A stretch of DNA of 5,781 nt from Betaproteobacteria bacterium. GTDB lineage: Bacteria; Pseudomonadota; Gammaproteobacteria; Burkholderiales; SG8-39. The translations under genes were made by a program, and so were the position numbers. Positions 1-5,276 of the stretch are shown here, one piece after another. The DNA is taken from positions 1 to 5,781 of the forward strand of contig JAOUGZ010000200.1 of the NCBI GenBank assembly GCA_029865405.1, in the 5' to 3' direction. The notes under the pieces were generated by a model. It was given only the letters and a program-made list of their open reading frames with translations. It ran no database searches and had not been told where the DNA came from. The number at the start of each line of letters is the position of its first letter. The first letter of the stretch is position 1.

Positions 1-335
1 TGCTCGACAAGTACCGCAGGGAGAACGGCCTGCAGACGCGCGAGATCTCCGACGAGGAGATCGTCGAGCGCTGCATCTACGCGCTCGCCAACACGGGCGC
101 GCGCATCCTCGAGGAGGGCATCGCGCTCCGGGCCTCCGACATCGACATGGTGTACCTAGCGGGCTACGGCTTTCCCGCGCACCGCGGCGGGCCGATGTTC
201 TACGCCGATACCGTCGGCCTGGACAAGGTGGTGGCCGCGATCGAGAAGTTCCAGAAGGGCTACCACGGCGAGCAGTGGCAACCGGCGCCGCTGCTCGTGA
301 AGCTCGCCAAAGAGGGCAAGCGCTTTAACGGATAG
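1..335 (+). CDS. 3-hydroxyacyl-CoA dehydrogenase, FadB/FadJ-like, C-terminal end (5' truncated by window)
   Basis: Only the last 110 residues are present. The reading frame starts at base 3 and ends at TAG 333-335. The visible part matches the C-terminal helical domain of 3-hydroxyacyl-CoA dehydrogenases. It has a stretch reading [20 protein letters not shown], then [17 protein letters not shown], then [10 protein letters not shown]. The GYGFPxHRGGP signature is typical of large multifunctional FadB/FadJ-type proteins, in which an enoyl-CoA hydratase domain precedes the dehydrogenase. That upstream domain lies outside the window, so the fusion is inferred. The family oxidises (S)-3-hydroxyacyl-CoA to 3-oxoacyl-CoA with NAD+ in the cytoplasm. 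The next gene, 11 bases downstream on the same strand, is a thiolase that would cleave the product, so the two are probably co-transcribed. Chain-length preference cannot be read from this fragment. Confidence 0.9.
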   Translation, partial: LDKYRRENGLQTREISDEEIVERCIYALANTGARILEEGIALRASDIDMVYLAGYGFPAHRGGPMFYADTVGLDKVVAAIEKFQKGYHGEQWQPAPLLVKLAKEGKRFNG

Positions 336-339
336 GAGG
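334..339 (+). promoter_or_regulatory. Shine-Dalgarno of the thiolase gene
   Basis: AGGAGG, a full match to the anti-Shine-Dalgarno core, lies 7 bases before the ATG at 347. It overlaps the last two bases of the upstream stop codon TAG. This supports the chosen thiolase start and close coupling of the two beta-oxidation genes. Confidence 0.85.
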
Positions 340-346
340 CTTCGAC

Positions 347-1525
347 ATGACCGACGCAGTGATCGTTTCGACGGCGCGCACGCCGCTCTGCAAGAGCTGG
401 CGGGGCGCGCTGAACATGACCCACGGCGCCAAGATGGGCGGGCACGTGGTACACGCGGCGCTCGAGCGGGCGAAAGTGGACGCCGACGAGGTCGAGGACG
501 TGATCATCGGCTGCGCCACGCCCGAGGGCGCGACCGGCGGCAACATCGCGCGCCAGATCGCGATCCGCGCCGGCTGCCCGGTGACGGTTCCCGGCATGAC
601 GGTGAACCGCTTCTGCTCCTCGGGGCTGCAGACCATCGCGCTCGCCGCGCAGCGCGTGCTGGCGGGCGAAGGCACGATCTTCGTCGGCGGCGGCGTCGAG
701 TCGATCTCGCTGGTGCAGAACGAGGCCAACAAGTTCCACGCCCAGGACGAGTGGATCCACCGCCACAAGCCCGAGATCTACTGGCCGATGCTGCAGACCG
801 CCGAGTACGTGTCGAAGAAGTACAACATCTCGCGCGAGCTGCAGGATCGCTACGGCGCGCGCAGCCAGCAGCGCGCCGCCAAGGCGCGCGCCGAGGGCAA
901 GTTCAAGGACGAGATCGTGCCGATCACCACCAAGATGAAGGTGATCGACAAGAACACCAACGTCGAGACGATGAAAGAAGTCACCGCCGAGCACGACGAG
1001 GGCATCCGGCCGGACACCACGTTCGAGGGCGTGTCGCAGATCAAGCCGGCGATCGAGGGCGGCGTGATCGCCGCCGGCAACGCCAGCCAGTTCTCCGACG
1101 GCGCCTCGGCGGCGGTGGTGATGAGCGACAAGGAGGCCGCGAAGCGCGGCCTGAAGCCGCTCGGCGTGTTCCGCGGCTTCGCGGTGGCGGGCTGCGAGCC
1201 GAACGAGATGGGCATCGGCCCGGTGTTCGCGGTCCCGAAGCTCCTGGAGATGGCGGGGAAGAAAGTCTCCGACATCGACCTGTGGGAGCTGAACGAGGCC
1301 TTCGCCGTGCAGGTGCTCTACTGCCGCGACAAGCTCGGCATCCCCGACGACAAGCTGAACGTGAACGGCGGCGCCATCGCCGTGGGGCATCCCTACGGCG
1401 TGAGTGGCGCTCGCCTCGTCGGCCACGCGCTCATCGAGGGCAAGCGCCGCGGCGCGAAGCTCGTGGTGGTCACCATGTGCATCGGCGGCGGCATGGGCGC
1501 GGCGGGGCTGTTCGAGGTCGCGTAA
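347..1525 (+). CDS. Acetyl-CoA acyltransferase (thiolase), FadA-like
   Basis: A complete 392-residue thiolase, the normal length for the family. It would cleave 3-oxoacyl-CoA with CoA to acetyl-CoA and a shortened acyl-CoA (or run in reverse) in the cytoplasm. All catalytic elements are visible: the nucleophile Cys90 in [10 protein letters not shown], the NEAF motif at 316-319, His348 in [10 protein letters not shown], and the second cysteine Cys378 in TMCIGGGMG near the C-terminus. The start ATG follows a strong Shine-Dalgarno. The preceding gene encodes a FadB-type dehydrogenase, so the pair supplies the last two steps of a beta-oxidation spiral. The degradative reading (FadA type) is favoured by that partner; a biosynthetic acetoacetyl-CoA thiolase role is the alternative. 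The stop TAA (1523-1525) lies within the left arm of a palindrome. Confidence 0.95.
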   Translation: MTDAVIVSTARTPLCKSWRGALNMTHGAKMGGHVVHAALERAKVDADEVEDVIIGCATPEGATGGNIARQIAIRAGCPVTVPGMTVNRFCSSGLQTIALAAQRVLAGEGTIFVGGGVESISLVQNEANKFHAQDEWIHRHKPEIYWPMLQTAEYVSKKYNISRELQDRYGARSQQRAAKARAEGKFKDEIVPITTKMKVIDKNTNVETMKEVTAEHDEGIRPDTTFEGVSQIKPAIEGGVIAAGNASQFSDGASAAVVMSDKEAAKRGLKPLGVFRGFAVAGCEPNEMGIGPVFAVPKLLEMAGKKVSDIDLWELNEAFAVQVLYCRDKLGIPDDKLNVNGGAIAVGHPYGVSGARLVGHALIEGKRRGAKLVVVTMCIGGGMGAAGLFEVA

Positions 1526-1545
1526 ATGGGGACAGACCTCATTTA
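1523..1545 (+). repeat. Short palindrome, left copy, between thiolase and panE-like gene
   Basis: A 9-bp stem formed by TAAATGGGG (1523-1531) and CCTCATTTA (1537-1545) encloses the 5-base loop ACAGA (1532-1536). In RNA the only non-Watson-Crick pair is G1529-U1539, a wobble. The left arm contains the thiolase stop codon, and the right arm ends 5 bases before the panE-like ATG. A related palindrome with the complementary loop lies at 2471-2492. Similar short GGGACAGACC-type palindromes are, from memory and unverified, dispersed in many proteobacterial genomes, so a REP-like repeat is the likely class. It lacks a following T-run, so it is not a standard intrinsic terminator. Confidence 0.75.
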
Positions 1546-1550
1546 ACTCT

Positions 1551-2477
1551 ATGAAGATCGCGATCGTTGGCTGCGGGGCGATGGGCTCGGTGTACGCGGG
1601 CCTGTTCGCGTCCGCCGGGCACGAGGTCTGGGCAATCGACCGCTGGGCCGAGCACGTCGAGGCGATGAAGAAGAACGGCCTGCGCCTCGAAGGCAAATCG
1701 GGCGATCGCACGGTGAAGGTCCACGCCACGACGAATGCCAAGGATGCGGGGCCCTGCGACCTCGTGGTGCTCGCCACCAAGGCGATGCACGTGGCCCCGG
1801 CCGCCGAGTCGGTGAAAGCGCTTCTCGGCAAGGACACGCCGGTGCTTTCCATCCAGAACGGCCTCGGCGGCCCGGAGACGGCGGCCGGGATCCTCGGGCG
1901 CGAGCGCGTGCTGGTCGGCGTCGTAGGCGGCTTCGGCGCGTCAATGAAGGCGCCGGGCCACGCGCATCACAACGGCATGGAACTGGTGCGCCTCGGCGAG
2001 TTCGGCGGGCCGATCACGCCGCGCCTGAAGAAGGTCGAGGAAACCTGGGCCGGCGCCGGCTTCAAGGTCAAGGTGTTCGACGACATCGACCAGCTGATCT
2101 GGGAAAAGCTGATCTGCAACTGCGCCTACTCAGGGCCGTGCGGAATCATGGAGTACACGATCAAGCAGGTGCTGGACGACCCGGAGATGTCGAAGGTGTC
2201 CGCAGCCTGCGCCGCTGAGGGCTACGCCGTTGCGAAGAAGAAGGGCGTGAAGCTCGACTTCTCCGACCCGGTTGCCTACGTGCGCGACTTCGGCGCCAAG
2301 ATCCCCAACTCGCGGCCCTCGGTGCTCCTCGACCTGATGGCCGGGAGGAAGTCCGAGATCGACGTCATCAACGGCTCGATTCCCAGGGTGGGCAAGAAGG
2401 TCGGCGTGGCGGCGCCGGTGAACGAAACCATCACCGCGCTGGTGAAGGCGAAGGAAGCGAAGCTCGGCTGTAAATAG
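1551..2477 (+). CDS. 2-dehydropantoate 2-reductase family protein (PanE/ApbA)
   Basis: A 308-residue protein, the usual length for ketopantoate reductases. The N-terminus is a Rossmann NADPH-binding fold beginning MKIAIVGCGAMGSVYAG, with GxGxxG at 7-12. By alignment in mind to E. coli PanE, the catalytic set is present: Asn103 in SIQNGLG, Lys186 in WEKLICN, Ser257 in RPSVLLD, and Glu269 in KSEIDVINGS. The classical reaction is NADPH-dependent reduction of ketopantoate to pantoate for pantothenate and CoA synthesis. The family has many paralogues acting on other 2-oxo acids. Placement after beta-oxidation genes, not with panB/panC, makes the substrate uncertain, so no symbol is given. The ATG at 1551 is chosen because the Rossmann fold starts there; the frame is open further upstream but that sequence is a thiolase shadow. 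No Shine-Dalgarno is visible before the ATG, and palindromes sit on both sides of the gene. Confidence 0.9.
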   Translation: MKIAIVGCGAMGSVYAGLFASAGHEVWAIDRWAEHVEAMKKNGLRLEGKSGDRTVKVHATTNAKDAGPCDLVVLATKAMHVAPAAESVKALLGKDTPVLSIQNGLGGPETAAGILGRERVLVGVVGGFGASMKAPGHAHHNGMELVRLGEFGGPITPRLKKVEETWAGAGFKVKVFDDIDQLIWEKLICNCAYSGPCGIMEYTIKQVLDDPEMSKVSAACAAEGYAVAKKKGVKLDFSDPVAYVRDFGAKIPNSRPSVLLDLMAGRKSEIDVINGSIPRVGKKVGVAAPVNETITALVKAKEAKLGCK

Positions 2478-2492
2478 GGTCTGTCCCTATTT
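2471..2492 (-). repeat. Short palindrome, right copy, at the panE-like stop codon
   Basis: A perfect 8-bp stem, AAATAGGG (2472-2479) with CCCTATTT (2485-2492), encloses the loop TCTGT (2480-2484). Read on the minus strand the loop is ACAGA, the same as the left copy at 1523-1545, so the two copies face each other across the panE-like gene. Over the shared 22 positions they differ at 3. Two of those form a compensatory pair (G-C in the left copy, A-T here), and the third turns a G-U wobble into G-C. The panE-like stop TAG (2475-2477) lies in the left arm. The element fills most of the 19-base gap before the stop codon of the convergent cyclase gene, so a bidirectional termination role is possible. 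However, the stem has few GC pairs and no T-run follows it. Confidence 0.75.
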
Positions 2493-2496
2493 GAGG

Positions 2497-3630
2497 CTAT
2501 TTCATCCCCGTCACCTTGAACGCACTCACCGGTTGGGTGATGCCGCGCAGCTGCAGCGGACCGATGGGCGCGGCCTCGACGGCGTCGCCCACTTCGGCGC
2601 AGGTGGCGGCGTCGATCAGGATCTCGCCGCCGCCCGCCTGGCCGCACAATCGCGCCGCCAGGTTCGGCACCGCGCCGATCGCGGCGTACTCCCAGCGCTG
2701 CTCGAAGCCGATCACGCCGAGCGTCGCCTCGCCCTGCGCGATGCCCACGCCGAGCGTCACGTGGTGCCCGCGCTTCTCCCAGGCCTGCGCGATCGGCGCG
2801 AACGCCTGCTGCAGGTCCATGGCCATGCGCACCGCCTTGACGGCGGCGCGCTCCACCGGGATCGGGTCGTTGAAGAAGATCATGACGCCATCGCCGGCAA
2901 AGTGCTCGAGCGTGCCGCCGTAGCGCTCGACGAGCACCCCCATCGCCTGGTGGTAGTCGGAGAGCAGGTCCATCACCTCGTCGGGGTCGGCGCGGTCGGT
3001 GAACGCGGTGAAGCCGCGCAGGTCGAGGAACACCGCGGTGATCTCGCGCCGGTGCGGCTCGAGCATGTCGACGCCGCCGGCGACGATGGCATCGGCCACC
3101 GGCGGCGAGAAGAAGCGCTTCATCTTCGCCAGTCGGTCGATCGCCGCCACCTGCTCCCTGACGCGCTCCTCCAGGCGCTCGTTCCACTCGCGCAGCTCCG
3201 TGGACTGGCGGCGCACCTCGTCCTGCAGCACCTTGACGCGCAGGAGCGAGCGCACGCGCGCAAAGAGCTCGGCGTAGCGCACCGGCTTGGTGAGGAAGTC
3301 GTCCGCGCCCGCTTCGATGCCCTTGACGCGCTCGTCGTGGCCGTCGCGATCCTCGAGCGAGGTCACCAGCACCACCGGCAGCAGCTCGGTGGCGGGATCC
3401 CCGCGCAGCCGGTGCGTGAGCTCGTAGCCGTCGATGCCCGGCATGCGGATGTCGGAGATGACGAGGTCGGGCTTCATCTCCGCGATCTTGGCCAGCGCGG
3501 ATTCTCCGTCGTAGCAGCCATCGACCAGATAGCCGCGCGAGCGCAGCAGCTCGGCGAGCATCTCGACGTTCGCGCGCTGGTCGTCGACCACCAGGATGCG
3601 GCCGCGCCGCGCGGCAACGATGGATGCCAT
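2497..3630 (-). CDS. Response regulator fused to class III adenylate/guanylate cyclase domain
   Basis: A 377-residue soluble protein. Residues about 10-130 are a receiver domain with the acidic pair Asp16-Asp17, phosphoacceptor Asp60 in LVISDIRMPG, Thr90 and Lys115 in FLTKP, so it should accept phosphate from a histidine kinase. Residues about 131-172 are charged and heptad-like (ELREWNERLEERVREQVAAI), a likely coiled-coil linker. Residues about 195-375 are a class III cyclase domain. Metal-binding Asp203 (FLDLRGFTAF) and Asp247 (FAGDGVMIFF) are present, as are Asn323 and Arg327 (NLAAR) of the transition-state set. The usual purine-selecting Lys is His243 and the usual Asp/Thr is Ala316, so ATP versus GTP cannot be assigned. 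The ATG overlaps the upstream dehydrogenase stop as TGATG, and there is no clear Shine-Dalgarno, so translation probably depends on coupling. No kinase gene is in the window. Confidence 0.92.
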   Translation of the reverse strand: MASIVAARRGRILVVDDQRANVEMLAELLRSRGYLVDGCYDGESALAKIAEMKPDLVISDIRMPGIDGYELTHRLRGDPATELLPVVLVTSLEDRDGHDERVKGIEAGADDFLTKPVRYAELFARVRSLLRVKVLQDEVRRQSTELREWNERLEERVREQVAAIDRLAKMKRFFSPPVADAIVAGGVDMLEPHRREITAVFLDLRGFTAFTDRADPDEVMDLLSDYHQAMGVLVERYGGTLEHFAGDGVMIFFNDPIPVERAAVKAVRMAMDLQQAFAPIAQAWEKRGHHVTLGVGIAQGEATLGVIGFEQRWEYAAIGAVPNLAARLCGQAGGGEILIDAATCAEVGDAVEAAPIGPLQLRGITQPVSAFKVTGMK

Positions 3631-4736
3631 CAGAAGACGATCACGCCCCGCGCGTTGCGTCCGGACTCGAGGTCGGCGAAGGCCTGCGGCGCCTCGTCGA
3701 TGCCGTAGCGGTGCGTGATCAGCTCGTCGAGCTTGAGGCGCCCCGCCATGTACAGCTGCAGCATGCGCGGGAAGTCGATGCGCGGCACCGAGGAGCCGAA
3801 GTAGCTGCCCTGGAGGCTCTTTTCCTCGAACACCATGGTCATCGGCTTGAAGGAGGCGGCGTCGGTCGGCCGCGCCACGCCGACGATCACCGCCTTGCCC
3901 CCGCGCCGGATCGCCCGGTACGCGGTCTCGGCGAGCGCGCCCGCGCCCACGCACTCGAAGGCATAGTCCGGGCCGCCGCCGGTCATCTTCTTCAATGCCT
4001 TGGCCGTGTCCTCGCCCGGCGTGGCGAGGATCGTGTCGGTGGCGCCGAAGCGCCTGGCCATGTCGAGCTTCGCCTGCAAGGTGTCGATGGCGATGATGCG
4101 CTCGGCGCCGGCGATGGCCGCGCCCTGCACCACATTCAGGCCGACGCCGCCGCAGCCGAACACCGCGACGCTCGCCCCCGGCTCCACTTTCGCCGTATTG
4201 AACACCGCGCCCACGCCGGTGGTCACCGCGCAGCCCACCAGCGCCGCGCGATCGAGCGGGATCTTCGCATCGATCTTCACCAGGTTGTCCACCGACAGCG
4301 TGGCGTATTGCGCCATCACGCCGCAGCCCGAGAAGATGCCGAGGGGCTTGCCCGCCTTGTCGTGCACGCGTGGCGTGCCCTCCGGCGGCGTGGTGAGCGC
4401 CTTGCCCTGCTCCAGGCAAAGCACCGGGCGCCCGCCCGCACAGAAACGGCATTTGCCGCACATGTAGATGAAAGACGAGACCACGTGATCGCCCGCGGCG
4501 AAGCCCGTGACGCCCTCGCCGACCTCGATCACCTCGCCCGCGCCCTCATGACCGAGCACCAGCGGCGGCGGCAGCGCGATGGTGCCGTTGGTCGCGGAGA
4601 GATCCGAGTGGCACACGCCGCAGGCGGCGATCTTCACCATCACTTCGCCGCGCTTGGGCGCGTCGACCGCGATTTCCTCGACGACGACGGGCTTGTTCAG
4701 TTCGCGGCAGATGACGGCCTTGCCGGTGCGGGCCAT
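3630..4736 (-). CDS. Zinc-dependent alcohol dehydrogenase (MDR superfamily)
   Basis: A 368-residue medium-chain dehydrogenase/reductase of full length. Catalytic zinc ligands are Cys42 (ACGVCHSD), His63-Glu64 (LGHEGAGEV) and Cys169 (LVGCAVTTG). The four-cysteine structural zinc lobe is intact at Cys93, 96, 99 and 107. The nucleotide-binding turn FGCGGVGLN is at 194-200, and Asp218 ends the second strand (IIAID), which favours NAD(H) over NADP(H). It should oxidise an alcohol to aldehyde, or the reverse, in the cytoplasm; the substrate is not predictable. The presence of the structural lobe resembles class III and liver-type enzymes, but I do not assign formaldehyde/glutathione specificity. 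The start has AGGAG 7 bases upstream. It is first in a two-gene unit with the receiver-cyclase gene, overlapping it by one base, which suggests linked expression. Confidence 0.95.
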   Translation of the reverse strand: MARTGKAVICRELNKPVVVEEIAVDAPKRGEVMVKIAACGVCHSDLSATNGTIALPPPLVLGHEGAGEVIEVGEGVTGFAAGDHVVSSFIYMCGKCRFCAGGRPVLCLEQGKALTTPPEGTPRVHDKAGKPLGIFSGCGVMAQYATLSVDNLVKIDAKIPLDRAALVGCAVTTGVGAVFNTAKVEPGASVAVFGCGGVGLNVVQGAAIAGAERIIAIDTLQAKLDMARRFGATDTILATPGEDTAKALKKMTGGGPDYAFECVGAGALAETAYRAIRRGGKAVIVGVARPTDAASFKPMTMVFEEKSLQGSYFGSSVPRIDFPRMLQLYMAGRLKLDELITHRYGIDEAPQAFADLESGRNARGVIVF

Positions 4737-4743
4737 GCAGCGT

Positions 4744-4748
4744 CTCCT
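4744..4748 (-). promoter_or_regulatory. Shine-Dalgarno of the alcohol dehydrogenase gene
   Basis: On the minus strand AGGAG stands 7 bases before the ATG at 4736-4734. It supports that start codon over alternatives further inside the gene. Confidence 0.75.
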
Positions 4749-4770
4749 ATCTCCATTTCTGATCGCGGCG

Positions 4771-4776
4771 AGTATA
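4771..4776 (-). promoter_or_regulatory. Possible -10 element for the alcohol dehydrogenase/cyclase unit
   Basis: In the 51-base gap 4737-4787 the minus strand has TATACT, five of six matches to the sigma-70 -10 consensus, 34 bases before the dehydrogenase ATG. It lies between a GGCG and a CGCC (4778-4781 and 4767-4770), which form a small inverted repeat around it. No -35 hexamer is recognisable at 16-18 bases upstream, so this is a weak call. If real, the dehydrogenase and cyclase would have their own promoter apart from the upstream GDYXXLXY gene. Confidence 0.35.
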
Positions 4777-4787
4777 GCGCCTTGGCG

Positions 4788-5276
4788 TCAGCGCGGACCG
4801 AGTCGTTCGAGCGCTTCGCCGCGCAGGTGGGTGAGCAGCAGGTCGCCGTCCCGCGCGGCGCGGAATTCGCCGTAGCGCGCGCGCTCGTACAGGCGCGCGT
4901 GCCCTTCCTGGAAGAAGAAAGCGTTGGTGGCGAATTTGACGCGGCCGTCGCGCACCCGGTAGCGCAGCCGCAGCTCGTCCGCGGCCAGCGGCTCGCCGGC
5001 GTCGCGGCGCACGAACGCGGCGACGCCGCGCGCATCCCGCTTGACGACGATGCGTCCGTCGGTGAGGTCCTCCTTGCGCGCGCGGCCGAAGGCGTCCACC
5101 TCGACCTTGAAGCGCAGCGCCATGAAGTCGCCCTGCATCAGCGAGCGCGGGTCAATCGGCGCCAGCTCCAGCAGCACCACGGCGCCTTCGGCGAGCAGCC
5201 GCTCGCGCGCATAGATGGTCCAGTTGGCCGCGCCGAGGACGGCGAGGCCGGCGAGGATCGCGATCGCTTTACGCAT
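4788..5276 (-). CDS. GDYXXLXY domain-containing protein, membrane-anchored
   Basis: A 162-residue protein, typical length for the GDYXXLXY family, whose biochemical function is unknown. Residues about 4-22 are a hydrophobic N-terminal segment after MRK, which is a single membrane anchor or uncleaved signal. The rest is hydrophilic and probably outside the cytoplasmic membrane. The naming motif appears at 49-56 as GDFMALRF, with Phe in place of both tyrosines, preceded by the usual DPRSLMQ. The C-terminal part has the conserved-looking FFFQEGHARLYERARYGEFR. The start overlaps by 8 bases the end of a DUF4401 gene, the normal partner of this family. A strong Shine-Dalgarno precedes it. Confidence 0.88.
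   Translation of the reverse strand: MRKAIAILAGLAVLGAANWTIYARERLLAEGAVVLLELAPIDPRSLMQGDFMALRFKVEVDAFGRARKEDLTDGRIVVKRDARGVAAFVRRDAGEPLAADELRLRYRVRDGRVKFATNAFFFQEGHARLYERARYGEFRAARDGDLLLTHLRGEALERLGPR

Noticed and set aside
1523..1545. Intrinsic terminator after the thiolase gene
   Set aside because: The hairpin is not followed by a T-run and has only four G-containing pairs, one of them a wobble. The panE-like gene follows closely on the same strand.
1404..1550. A 49-residue N-terminal extension of the panE-like protein
   Set aside because: The extension is a shifted frame of the thiolase C-terminus, rich in Ser, Ala and Arg. The Rossmann beta strand starts directly at the Met at 1551, as in other family members.
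260..1852. A 530-codon open frame on the minus strand across the thiolase and panE-like start
   Set aside because: It is antisense to two well-supported enzymes and its composition is low-complexity His/Arg/Ala/Leu; no domain seen.
1523..2492. An insertion sequence with terminal inverted repeats formed by the two palindromes
   Set aside because: No transposase lies between them, each copy is itself a palindrome rather than a simple end repeat, and no target-site duplication is visible outside them. A cassette or REP-like repeat fits better.
3631..4461. Open frame extending the cyclase 277 codons upstream through the dehydrogenase gene
   Set aside because: The upstream part is a shifted frame of the dehydrogenase, rich in Arg and Gly without a fold. 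The receiver domain begins right after the ATG at 3630, so a longer fusion protein is not supported.
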